DNA from: an uncultured Acidiferrobacteraceae bacterium
GTDB lineage: Bacteria > Pseudomonadota > Gammaproteobacteria > Acidiferrobacterales > SZUA-150
Assembly: GCA_913009895.1 (NCBI GenBank)
Contig: CAJVXY010000012.1
Span: 1 to 64,000, forward strand
Direction: 5' to 3'
Length of the DNA stretch: 64,000 bases
Shown: piece by piece, positions 51,073 through 62,259 of the stretch
Layout of the letters: every line of letters begins with the position of its first letter
How positions within the stretch are numbered: position 1 is the stretch's first letter
Program-made: the position numbers and the translations under genes
Notes under the pieces: generated by a model
What the model was told of the DNA's origin: nothing
The model's database searches: none
What the model saw: only the letters and a program-made list of their open reading frames with translations

Positions 51073-52233
51073 TTGAGCGGTTATCATAAAAATGCCCTGC
51101 CCAGGGGTCACGAACTTGCTGAATATACAATTGAGACTGTGCTTGGCCACGGAGGATTCGGCATTACCTACCTTGCCCATGATACAAGCCTGGGTGCAAA
51201 AGTTGCTATCAAGGAATATTTGCCTCACGACATGGCAACAAGGGGGGAAGCAACAAAAATTATACCCAATCTTGATATTAAAGATGCAGTTAAGGATTAT
51301 CACTGGGGCTTAAAAAGATTTTTAAAAGAGGCCCAGGCACTGGCGCAGTTCAAGCACACAAACATAGTGCGGGTGCTGCGTTACATAAGAGCCAACGACA
51401 CGGCCTATATGGTAATGGAGTATGAAAAAGGTCAAAGTCTTGGCCAGTACTTGCGCCAACATGGCAATAGAATGAAAGAAGCAGACTTGCTGCAAATCAT
51501 GTTGCCGATATTAAACGGACTGGAAGCAGTACATGCTGCCGGTATGCTGCACCTGGATATCAAACCGGATAATATTTATTTACGCGAAGATAATACGCCT
51601 ATGTTGATTGATTTCGGTTCGGCGCGCCAGGCAATGAGTGGCCATAGCCAGAGAACGATATTAACACCTGGGTATGCACCTATTGAACAATATCCCGATA
51701 AAGGTGAGCAGGGACCATGGACTGATATTTATGCGATCGGCGCGAGTATGTATCGTTGTTTTCATGGCAAGCGGCCAACAGAGTCTCTTGATCGATATCA
51801 GATGATTCTTAAGTTCCATGCCGATCCCATGACACCTGTAAATAAAATAGGAAATAGAAAGTTACAGGAAAAAACAATCAAGTGTATGGAATGGGCATTG
51901 CAATGTTATCCCACTGATCGACCTAAGTCAGCCAGGGAATTTCAGGATGCATTGCTGGGAAAAACAGTCGCCTCATTTAGCACGGCCTTACCCATAGAAA
52001 AAAAAGGAGAAACCGTTAGCGTTCATGCCCATGAAGATAAAACGGCCCTGCACAGGAAAATAAAACCAGCAATCTATACAATACTATTGGCCGTGATTTT
52101 TTTTGTAGTTATTTATTTCTGGTCAGAAATAATCGCGTATATGCCAACAGCAAAAAAGATGGCATTAGACGCCTACAAGGATGGGCTTGAAATTGCCAAA
52201 AACCTGAAACAAATTATTTTGGATAAACTATAA
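51073..52233 (+). CDS. Serine/threonine protein kinase with C-terminal TM segment
   Basis: GHGGFGITYLA, VAIKEYLP, HLDIKPDNIYL, LIDFGSARQ, TPGYAPIEQY; TM AIYTILLAVIFFVVIYFW. TTG start. Confidence 0.92.
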   Translation: MSGYHKNALPRGHELAEYTIETVLGHGGFGITYLAHDTSLGAKVAIKEYLPHDMATRGEATKIIPNLDIKDAVKDYHWGLKRFLKEAQALAQFKHTNIVRVLRYIRANDTAYMVMEYEKGQSLGQYLRQHGNRMKEADLLQIMLPILNGLEAVHAAGMLHLDIKPDNIYLREDNTPMLIDFGSARQAMSGHSQRTILTPGYAPIEQYPDKGEQGPWTDIYAIGASMYRCFHGKRPTESLDRYQMILKFHADPMTPVNKIGNRKLQEKTIKCMEWALQCYPTDRPKSAREFQDALLGKTVASFSTALPIEKKGETVSVHAHEDKTALHRKIKPAIYTILLAVIFFVVIYFWSEIIAYMPTAKKMALDAYKDGLEIAKNLKQIILDKL

Positions 52234-52266
52234 ATAAAAATAGATTTTAATTCTCGTTTTTAAAAT

Positions 52267-52527
52267 ATGTTAATATCCGCTGCATTAATTGATAGTATCT
52301 ACCGTCTAATGAGAGAAGTAGAGATTAAAAAAGAACCAGTAGAACTTTACAAAATCCTGAAGTTTGAAGGCATTGTCTCTAATGGGGCAGAAGCAAAATC
52401 GATGATTGCGAATGGCCAGGTTGTGGTAAATGGCCATGTAGAAACCAGAAAACGTAACAAAATTCTGTCAGGGGATATTATCGAGTGCGGGCAGTATAAA
52501 TTACACATAAAAGTCAAATCTGAATAG
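52267..52527 (+). CDS. RNA-binding S4 domain protein (YbcJ-like)
   Basis: LYKILKFEGIVSNGAEAKSMIANGQVVVNGHVETRKRNKILSGDII. Start may be 52309. Confidence 0.88.
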   Translation: MLISAALIDSIYRLMREVEIKKEPVELYKILKFEGIVSNGAEAKSMIANGQVVVNGHVETRKRNKILSGDIIECGQYKLHIKVKSE

Positions 52528-52565
52528 TTACCATGCGCAAGGAATATAATCACGTTTTTACGGGC

Positions 52566-53429
52566 TTACTTCACCCCCAGGAATTTTTTGGTACTTTTAT
52601 TTAGCAGCAACACAGGGTTTACTCTCGCATTGTTAAGACTAACAGACCAGTGCAAATGCGGTCCTGTAACCCTGCCAGTTTTCCCCACTTGGCCAATCAC
52701 ATCACCGCGTTTCACAGTTTGTCCTTTTGAGACACTAATAATATCCAGGTGGTTGTACATGGTTACCAGGCCATGGCCATGGTCAATAAAAACGGTATTG
52801 CCATTAAAGAAAAAGTTACCTGTTGCGATAATTTCTCCATCTACAGGCGCTTTAATGCGGGTACCGAGTGGGGCGGCGATATCAATACCACTATGTGGTT
52901 TACGGGGTTTGTTATTAAAATATCGCCTGAGACCGAATTTACTGGACAATCGGCCTTGCACGGGCAACAGGAAATTAAAATTATCTGCACCTCTTTCAGT
53001 CCAGTAGCCAAAGGCATTGCGGACAATTTTCGATTCTTTCTTTATTCGCTTAAGATCCTGTTCGTTAGGGACTACTTTCCTGCGATTTTTGATGCGCAGA
53101 TTTTGCCTGGGGTAATCGTATTTTTTGACAAAAAACGGGTAAGACTTCTGATCGCCATCCATATTGACCGTATAGAGAATGTGTTCACCTGGACTAACAT
53201 CAAGACCCAGGCCGATTATGGCTGTCCAGGAATTGTTCTCTTTCACGACGGTCACGCGATTACCGGAAAAATAGGCTTCAGGTTTTGGTAAATCAACGGC
53301 CACGGTTTTAACCAGGACGATACCACCAGGTACTGGTGAAGCTTTTGGCAGTACGATTTCGTTAGCAGCCAGCGAGGTTTGCATTAGTAACAAAAAAATT
53401 ATTAATGTCTGAAGTAAACGAGCGATCAT
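52566..53429 (-). CDS. M23 family metallopeptidase
   Basis: HSGIDIAAPLGTRIKAPVDGEII, HGHGLVTMYNHL, GPHLHWSV. Confidence 0.93.
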   Translation of the reverse strand: MIARLLQTLIIFLLLMQTSLAANEIVLPKASPVPGGIVLVKTVAVDLPKPEAYFSGNRVTVVKENNSWTAIIGLGLDVSPGEHILYTVNMDGDQKSYPFFVKKYDYPRQNLRIKNRRKVVPNEQDLKRIKKESKIVRNAFGYWTERGADNFNFLLPVQGRLSSKFGLRRYFNNKPRKPHSGIDIAAPLGTRIKAPVDGEIIATGNFFFNGNTVFIDHGHGLVTMYNHLDIISVSKGQTVKRGDVIGQVGKTGRVTGPHLHWSVSLNNARVNPVLLLNKSTKKFLGVK

Positions 53430-53460
53430 GTGTGTTTCGGTGTATATGATTATGACAAAG

Positions 53461-54813
53461 TTATTTTTTATTTATTTTTTCGACTTTACTGACAATGGCC
53501 GCATTTTTTATTACTGTTTCAATCAAGTCACCTTTTATGACCTGTTCGCTATCTCGAAGAATAATACCAGATGCCACCACCCGGGTAATTGAATAACCCC
53601 TGGCCATGGTCTCAAGGGGACTGATTGCATTGAGCTCACGGGATAACCCATGAAGCCGGTTTTGAAAGGTAGCAACTTTTTCATTACAAGAGGATATTAT
53701 CCTGCCAGTCAGATTTTTGACACTTTGTTTTTGAAGTTGTAATTTATTGGAAGGTAGCATGCTATTTAGATTTACATCCAGACGTTCGCTTAACTGCTGT
53801 TTTTTACTCAAGGACAAGAGGATTGTTGTTGACAATCTTTTTCCGAGTCCCTGAATCCTTAACAAAAACTGTTCAATTTGCTGGTCAGGTGTTTTTAGCT
53901 GCCTTGTTAAAAAATCAATTTTTTGAGAAAGATTCTGAATTGTTGTATTTGTTTGTTTAACCAGTTTTTTTTCAAAAGCCATAAGGGAGTTTGTTATATC
54001 AATTTGATCAGGGCTAATAATTTCGGCCGCAGCTGTTGGCGTGGGCGCTCTTTTATCGGCAACCCAGTCGGCGATGGTTGTATCAGTTTCATGGCCAATA
54101 CCGGAAACAATCGGAATCTTGCAGTTATATATTGCTCGGGCAACGGGTTCTTCATTAAATGGCCAAAGATCTTCCAGTGAGCCACCGCCGCGGGCAAGAA
54201 TCAGGACATCGCATTCATAACGCTCGGAGGCGATTTTAATCATGTTTGTTATGTTGTCAGCAGCAGTTGCGCCCTGTACCTGGGATGGATAGATTAAAAC
54301 CGGCAGTGCCGGGAAACGCCGGTTAAGGGCAGTCAGAATGTCATGTATAACGGCACCGGTCGGAGAGGTAATGACGCCTAATCGTTTTGGAAATACAGGT
54401 AGCTCAATTTTTGCAGACTCATCAAACAGGCCTTCCGCCAACAATTTATTTTTTAATTGCTCAAATTTCTTTATTAGCTGGCCTTCACCGGCATCTTCAA
54501 ACGACTCAATAATGAGCTGAAAATCTCCCCGGCTTTCATAAAGGCTGACTTGTGCCCGGACAATAATTTTTTTTCCGTCTTCAAGTTTTGCGCTAATTTT
54601 ATTGAGCCTGTTTCTAAATAACGCACAGCGAATCTGGGCACCTTCATCTTTGAGAGAAAAATAACAATGACCAGATGCCGGGCGTACCAGGTTAGATACC
54701 TCTCCTTCAATCCAGGCAATGGGGTAACTCGCCTCCAGCAAGGTGCGAACGCTTTTATTAAACTGCGAAACAGAGTAAATATTTTTTCCTGAATTGTTGC
54801 TACTATTTTGCAT
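53461..54813 (-). CDS. xseA: Exodeoxyribonuclease VII large subunit
   Basis: SYPIAWIEGEVSN OB-fold, LARGGGSLEDLWPFNEEPVARAI, GHETDTTIADWVADKRAPTPTAAAE. Confidence 0.97.
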   Translation of the reverse strand: MQNSSNNSGKNIYSVSQFNKSVRTLLEASYPIAWIEGEVSNLVRPASGHCYFSLKDEGAQIRCALFRNRLNKISAKLEDGKKIIVRAQVSLYESRGDFQLIIESFEDAGEGQLIKKFEQLKNKLLAEGLFDESAKIELPVFPKRLGVITSPTGAVIHDILTALNRRFPALPVLIYPSQVQGATAADNITNMIKIASERYECDVLILARGGGSLEDLWPFNEEPVARAIYNCKIPIVSGIGHETDTTIADWVADKRAPTPTAAAEIISPDQIDITNSLMAFEKKLVKQTNTTIQNLSQKIDFLTRQLKTPDQQIEQFLLRIQGLGKRLSTTILLSLSKKQQLSERLDVNLNSMLPSNKLQLQKQSVKNLTGRIISSCNEKVATFQNRLHGLSRELNAISPLETMARGYSITRVVASGIILRDSEQVIKGDLIETVIKNAAIVSKVEKINKK

Positions 54814-54861
54814 TGTTTAGCAGAGATTTATCCATAAGTGGCGTCAAAGTCTACGCCATAA

Positions 54862-54887
54862 AAAAAGCCGGGAGAACCCGGCTTTTT
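54862..54887 (-). terminator. Rho-independent terminator of the small lipoprotein gene
   Basis: AAAAAGCCGGG-agaa-CCCGGCTTTTT. Confidence 0.9.
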
Positions 54888-54913
54888 AAATATATGACTT
54901 AAACGCTTGAGAC

Positions 54914-55204
54914 TTATTTGTAATAAGGCGCTGCGCTCATTTCTGCCATACCTTGAGCCTGTGCAAGTTGCGCTTGTTTCAACGCTTTTTTGGCAAGCTT
55001 CATGGCTTTGTCGTCATCACCGGCTTTTTTGGCTTTATCGGCCTTTTTAAGAAACTTGCCAGTATCGCGCCACAAGGCATCCATGCTTTTGGCTACTTTC
55101 ATTTCTTTTTTGGCTTGTGTAACCACTTCTTCATAGGAAGGTCCTTGTGTTCCGGCGCAAGCGCTCAGGGCCAACAGGGCGGCAAAAATTATGGCTTTTT
55201 TCAT
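54914..55204 (-). CDS. Small Lys/Ala-rich lipoprotein, similar in pattern to SoxXA-binding (SoxK-like) proteins
   Basis: Lipobox LSACA; WRDTGKFLKKADKAKKAGDDDKAMKLAKKALKQAQLAQAQ. Confidence 0.6.
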   Translation of the reverse strand: MKKAIIFAALLALSACAGTQGPSYEEVVTQAKKEMKVAKSMDALWRDTGKFLKKADKAKKAGDDDKAMKLAKKALKQAQLAQAQGMAEMSAAPYYK

Positions 55205-55356
55205 GTACTACTCCTCCAGGGTGTGTTCTGTATGTAATTATATTGTTATGTTTTCTTAAACGTAGCAATCCTGCCTAAAATCAGACACACATCAAAACAA
55301 AACATGGTCACCACGTCAAGGCTCCAGATATAGACTATTTTACTTCTACCAGACAG

Positions 55357-56848
<1,492 letters not shown>

Positions 56849-56909
56849 TGTTTTATAATTTTACTTAAGAAAACTCTGATCAATAATATGGTTGCCATTC
56901 CGACCTATA

Positions 56910-57092
56910 TTTGTCATTACGATATATGTTTGTCATTCCGACCGAAGCGGAGGAATCTTGTCACTACCTGATACTACTGAAGTTCCATGGTATGAGATCT
57001 CTCGGCAACTCGATTGCTGTTCCCGACGCAATTCTACCTCCTCCATGGCCCAGGCCAGCCTCTCGACCTCCGGTCTCACCTTCTCCATGGAG
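56910..57092. repeat. Candidate interspersed intergenic repeat, copy A (TTTGTCATTNCGA units plus two hairpins)
   Basis: TTTGTCATT(A/C)CGA twice (56910, 56929); hairpin ATTGC-tgttcccgac-GCAAT (57013-57032); CTCCATGG...CCATGGAG stem (57041-57092). Confidence 0.5.
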
Positions 57093-57177
57093 TCGTCCAC
57101 TGCGGTCGAGACGACAATTGATCAGATTTCCTGCGTTTATCGCAAGATCAGTTAACCGTTCATACAAATAAAAAATA

Positions 57178-58749
57178 ATGTCTGACCTTCATAACCAAAA
57201 AATCTTAATCCTGGATTTTGGTTCCCAGTACACGCAACTGATTGCCCGTCGTATCCGTGAGGCCGGGGTTTACTGCGAGATCCAGTACGAAGACATGTCG
57301 GCAGCGGCCATCCAGGCCTTTGGGCCGAAGGGAATTATATTGTCCGGTGGGCCCGAGTCTGTTACTGCCGATAATACGTCCCGTGCCAATGATATTGTTT
57401 TTACCCTGGGCGTGCCGGTACTGGGTATTTGTTATGGCATGCAAACCATGGCGGCCCAGCTTGGCGGCAAGGTAGAGTCTTCAAATCATCGTGAATACGG
57501 ATACGCGCAAGTCAAAGTATTAAAAGAATCAAAATTGTTCGGTGACTTGAACGATGGTAAAGATAAAAATAATCAAAAACTTGATGTCTGGATGAGCCAT
57601 GGCGATCGTGTTACCTCTTTGCCTGATGGTTTCCAGGCTATTGCCGGTTCGGAAAATGCGCCCCTGGCGGCTATTGCTGACGAAAGCAAAAATTTTTACG
57701 GACTTCAGTTTCACCCGGAAGTAACCCATACAAAACAGGGTCAGCAAATTATAGAAAAATTTGTCCACAATATTTGTGGCTGCGCCTCTGATTGGGTGCC
57801 TGGCAATATTATTGATGACATTGTCAGCCAGGCAAGAAAACAGGTGGGTCACGACCAGGTGATTCTCGGTTTATCAGGGGGCGTTGACTCATCCGTTGTT
57901 GCCGCGTTATTGCACAAAGCCATTGGCAAACAACTGACCTGTATTTTTGTTGATAATGGTTTGTTACGCCTCAATGAAGGCGACCAGGTCATGGATACCT
58001 TCGCTGACCACATGGGTGTTAATGTAATACGGGTGGATGCAGAAAATCGTTTCCTGGAAAAACTGGCTGGCATTTCGAACCCGGAAGAGAAACGTAAACA
58101 AATCGGTTATACCTTTATTGAGATATTTGAAGAAGAAGCCGAAAAAATCAGTAATGCCAAATGGCTTGCCCAGGGAACGATTTACCCCGACGTAATCGAA
58201 TCTTCGAGAATCAAAAATGGCAAGTCACATGTCATTAAATCGCATCATAATGTTGGTGGTTTGCCAGAAGATATGGCCTTGAGTTTGCTGGAGCCATTAA
58301 GAGAGCTATTCAAGGATGAGGTGCGAAGAATTGGCGAGGCACTGGGCCTGCCCCACAAAATGATTTATCGCCATCCATTTCCTGGCCCCGGGCTCGGTGT
58401 CAGGATTCTTGGCGAAGTCAAAAAAGAATACGCCGACCTGTTGAGACAGGCCGACGCGATTTATATGGACGAGCTTTACAAAAATAATTTGTACGAAAAA
58501 GTATCCCAGGCTTTTACTGTATTTTTACCAGTCAAGTCTGTGGGTGTTGTGGGTGATACCCGTGCCTATGAATACGTAGTGGCCATACGGGCAGTTGAAA
58601 CCATTGATTTCATGACGGCCACCTGGGCCCATTTGCCCTATGAAGTACTGGCGACGATTTCCAATCGAATCATTAATGAGGTGCGTGGCATCAGCCGTGT
58701 GGTTTATGATATTTCAGGCAAACCACCCGCGACCATTGAGTGGGAATAA
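57178..58749 (+). CDS. guaA: GMP synthase (glutamine-hydrolysing)
   Basis: [48 protein letters not shown]. Confidence 0.98.
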   Translation: MSDLHNQKILILDFGSQYTQLIARRIREAGVYCEIQYEDMSAAAIQAFGPKGIILSGGPESVTADNTSRANDIVFTLGVPVLGICYGMQTMAAQLGGKVESSNHREYGYAQVKVLKESKLFGDLNDGKDKNNQKLDVWMSHGDRVTSLPDGFQAIAGSENAPLAAIADESKNFYGLQFHPEVTHTKQGQQIIEKFVHNICGCASDWVPGNIIDDIVSQARKQVGHDQVILGLSGGVDSSVVAALLHKAIGKQLTCIFVDNGLLRLNEGDQVMDTFADHMGVNVIRVDAENRFLEKLAGISNPEEKRKQIGYTFIEIFEEEAEKISNAKWLAQGTIYPDVIESSRIKNGKSHVIKSHHNVGGLPEDMALSLLEPLRELFKDEVRRIGEALGLPHKMIYRHPFPGPGLGVRILGEVKKEYADLLRQADAIYMDELYKNNLYEKVSQAFTVFLPVKSVGVVGDTRAYEYVVAIRAVETIDFMTATWAHLPYEVLATISNRIINEVRGISRVVYDISGKPPATIEWE

Positions 58750-59229
<480 letters not shown>

Positions 59230-59262
59230 ATATAATCAAATTGGATTCCCGTTGCCACGGGC

Positions 59263-59362
59263 AAGCATTGTTCCCGACAATGCTTTTGCATTTCCTCCAT
59301 TGCACAAGGATGTGCAGGTGCCGTGAAGCACAGGGAAGTGCGAGAACGGCCATCCATGGAGG
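59263..59362. repeat. Structured intergenic element, copy B (hairpin plus three-way-junction-like fold)
   Basis: AAGCATTGT-tcccg-ACAATGCTT (59263-59285); CCTCCAT...ATGGAGG (59294/59362) enclosing TGCAC-AAGGAT-GTGCA and GCCGT..GCAC-AGGGAA-GTGC..ACGGC. Confidence 0.6.
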
Positions 59363-59395
59363 TCAGAATTCAGCTCTTGATTTTATAGGCTGTAG

Positions 59396-59412
59396 GGTGG
59401 GCATTGCCCACC
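59396..59412. repeat. Palindrome GGTGGGCATTGCCCACC
   Basis: Perfect 8-bp arms around one central base. Confidence 0.8.
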
Positions 59413-59499
59413 ATTTAGCGTCGTTCATGCCGTGATGTTTATGATGGGCAGCCGCTTCCAGCAATCGAGTGCCGCCGGAGAGCCAATTGCTTTTTCAAC

Positions 59500-60939
59500 C
59501 TATATCGCAGGCGCCTTGAGCTTGATCGCATCCGTTTGTTGTGATGACTGTTCTCGTTCATCAATGCGTACCAGTGCATCATGGTAATTACGAATCCGCG
59601 TGACAAATCGTACCGGCTCAATACCACGGGCATAACCATATTTTGTTTTGCTATACCATCGCTTGCGTGACAGTAACGGCAGGTTACGTTTTACGTCGGC
59701 CCACTTGTCAGGGTTGCCTTTTCTTTTTTGGGTAATAATCCGTGCATCTTCCAGGTGGCCGAAACCGACATTATAAGCAGCCAACGCCATCCAGAGCCTG
59801 TCAGGCTCTTTAATACTTTCGGGTAAACGTTCACGAAGTTCCTTAATGTAGCGGGCGCCACCGTTGATTGCCTGTTCCGGATCCGTTCGGTCGGTCACAC
59901 CGAGAGATTTTGCTGTATTTTTGGTTAACATCATCATGCCGCGCACACCAGTCGGCGAGGTTGCCTTGGGGTTCCAGAATGATTCCTGGTAACCCATGGC
60001 TGCAAGCAAGCGCCAGTCTATGCCCGTGTCCCTGCCGGCTTTTTCAAACAGGGTTTGATATTTTGGTAAACGATTCTGAATACGCAAATGGTAAACACTC
60101 ATATTGACCGGGTTGGAAACACCGGAAGTACCGTAATAATTATCAAGCAAACGGGCCAGCTCGCCATTCCTGCGAATCTTTTTAATAAATTTTACCGCGG
60201 CTTCGTAAAGGCTCTTGTCCTGGATCCGTGGAAATGCCCAGGCAAGTTTTTCCGGCGTACCAATTTTAAAGGCAATACGAAGATCAGGATAATAAGGACG
60301 ATTTAAATCAAAAAAATTTGAATCAGTCACAGTCAGGTCAAGCAAACCTTCCGTAACCATTTGCAATAAATCCTCTTCACTTTTATCAACAACTTCCATC
60401 CAGCTTGTTTTCGGGTATTTCTTTTTGACTGTTTCCAGTTGTTTTATGTGCCGGGTATTGGCCACCACCTCTATATGGTGTTGGTAAAGATACATGGCCT
60501 CTTTTGGCGGAAACGTACCGGCACGATAAATAACCGCATGGTTGACGACCTGGTAGTGAGGTGTATAACGCAAGGATAAATTATTTTTCTCGTCAATATT
60601 CAAGCCAGCTGCAATCATATCAACCTCGCCACGCTCAAGCACACTTAACCCGGTTTCATTATCCATAATTTGAAACACCGCAGCCACGCCAAGTTGTTCG
60701 GCAAATGCAGTCACCATGTTGTACTCGATGCCGGCATAACCGTCCGGGCCTTTATAAAAAGTGGTGGGACTATTTTTAGTCAAAACAACCAGCTCGCCGG
60801 CACTAATCACCGATTCGAGTTTTGTCTTCGGGCGCTGGCTGCAAGCCGAGATACCGATGGTGACCAAAATAATGATCAGTCCAGACCAGCACCTAAAGCG
60901 CAGGCGAGGGCGAGCAGTTTGAGGGGGAAGTTGGGACAT
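59500..60939 (-). CDS. mltF: Membrane-bound lytic murein transglycosylase F
   Basis: SBP_bac_3-like N-terminal domain plus SLT domain (MGYQESFWNPKATSPTGVRGMMMLTKNTAKSLGV, ALAAYNVGFGHLEDA). Confidence 0.94.
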   Translation of the reverse strand: MSQLPPQTARPRLRFRCWSGLIIILVTIGISACSQRPKTKLESVISAGELVVLTKNSPTTFYKGPDGYAGIEYNMVTAFAEQLGVAAVFQIMDNETGLSVLERGEVDMIAAGLNIDEKNNLSLRYTPHYQVVNHAVIYRAGTFPPKEAMYLYQHHIEVVANTRHIKQLETVKKKYPKTSWMEVVDKSEEDLLQMVTEGLLDLTVTDSNFFDLNRPYYPDLRIAFKIGTPEKLAWAFPRIQDKSLYEAAVKFIKKIRRNGELARLLDNYYGTSGVSNPVNMSVYHLRIQNRLPKYQTLFEKAGRDTGIDWRLLAAMGYQESFWNPKATSPTGVRGMMMLTKNTAKSLGVTDRTDPEQAINGGARYIKELRERLPESIKEPDRLWMALAAYNVGFGHLEDARIITQKRKGNPDKWADVKRNLPLLSRKRWYSKTKYGYARGIEPVRFVTRIRNYHDALVRIDEREQSSQQTDAIKLKAPAI

Positions 60940-61071
60940 AAAAATAGTATAGCGTCACCGGCTAAGCTTGCCGATGTAAAATTACAATGTATGATAATTA
61001 CTCGCCTGATGTTAGTATCAGTCAAGGCAGGCTCTTGATTCAGAAGACAAAAATTAGATAAAAACAGGACT

Positions 61072-62181
61072 ATGTCAGAATCCAGCGAAAACGAGCAAAA
61101 AGCGGCAGACCTGGAAAGGCTGCGCAATACTATTCCCCTGAATTCCCTCAGCGACAGCAATCTTGTTTCGTTAATAGAAGGCTCGAAAATTGAAAACCTG
61201 GGCAAGGGCAAAGTCATATTTAAAGAAGGCAGTAGCGACACCTTATCGATTTATTTACTTGAAGGTGCCGTTGAGCTGGTCTCAAAAGCCACCGGCGCAA
61301 AACGATCCATCACTGCCAATACCGATGAGGCCAGTTATGCCCTGGCCCAACTGCGGCCAAGACAGTACACGGGCAAAACCATTAGCAAGGCCAGGGTCGC
61401 CAAAATTGATAGTTTGCAAATTGATCGTTACCTGACCATGGATCACCTGTCCGATGACTGGGCCATATCAGATGATCCTGATGGTGGCCTTGAAGTTGAT
61501 GAAATGTTTTTTGAAGTTGATGGCGAGTGGATGATGGAAATGCTGCGCGGCAGTGTTTTTGAAAAACTGCCCGCGGCCAGCATGAATGAAATCTTTGCCC
61601 GCCTTGAATCCGTCCCGGTTAAAGCGGGTGAAGTAATTATCAAGCAGGGCGAAGCAGGGGATTTTTACTATATTATCAAGAGTGGCAAGTTTAATATTTC
61701 CCGTAAAATGTCTGATGGCAAAGTCCAGGTTCTGGCAACCATGAAAGACGGCGATATTTTTGGTGAAGAAGCACTGCTCTCCAATGCACCAAGAAATGCC
61801 AATGTGATTTCAATGAGTGAAGGCGAGCTCATGCGATTAAACAAGACTGATTTTGATGACCTGTTAAAAGAACCACTGGTTGCATCCCTGCCAATGCAAA
61901 ATGCAGAAACGGAAATAAAAGCTGGCGCGATTTTAATTGATGTGCGCACCATAGGTGAGTTTAAAAGTGGCGCTATTAAAATTGCCAAAAACATTCCCCT
62001 GAATGAACTACGTCGTACGCTACCCAAGCTGGATCACGATAAAAAATATCTATTGTGTTGTTTGACCAGCGGTCGTAGCCAGGTCGCTGCTTTTATTATG
62101 AACCAGCGCGGTTTTGATGCCCATTACCTGGAGGGAGGATTGCAATCCTTGCCCAGCTGGCCAGCGCCGGGGAAATCTTAA
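61072..62181 (+). CDS. Cyclic nucleotide-binding domain / rhodanese fusion protein
   Basis: cNMP-binding cassette GDIFGEEALLSNAPRNANVIS, a degenerate N-terminal cNMP-like domain, C-terminal rhodanese (ILIDVRTIGEFKSGAI, LLCCLTSGRSQVAAF). Confidence 0.88.
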   Translation: MSESSENEQKAADLERLRNTIPLNSLSDSNLVSLIEGSKIENLGKGKVIFKEGSSDTLSIYLLEGAVELVSKATGAKRSITANTDEASYALAQLRPRQYTGKTISKARVAKIDSLQIDRYLTMDHLSDDWAISDDPDGGLEVDEMFFEVDGEWMMEMLRGSVFEKLPAASMNEIFARLESVPVKAGEVIIKQGEAGDFYYIIKSGKFNISRKMSDGKVQVLATMKDGDIFGEEALLSNAPRNANVISMSEGELMRLNKTDFDDLLKEPLVASLPMQNAETEIKAGAILIDVRTIGEFKSGAIKIAKNIPLNELRRTLPKLDHDKKYLLCCLTSGRSQVAAFIMNQRGFDAHYLEGGLQSLPSWPAPGKS

Positions 62182-62259
62182 GAGACCGGAGTTATTTTCG
62201 AAGGGGCAGCTGTTTTATGCTGAAAGCGGACGCTGACCAAATAATTTGTATAATTTAAG

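Noticed and set aside
56892-57171. Two small overlapping ORFs between guaB and guaA
   Set aside because: They lie in hairpin-rich repeat sequence, have biased composition (Pro/Arg/Ser), and show no protein family features.
59248-59261. Small hairpin CCCGT-tgcc-ACGGG after tadA as a terminator
   Set aside because: Stem is short and no T-run follows; it adjoins the structured element described separately.
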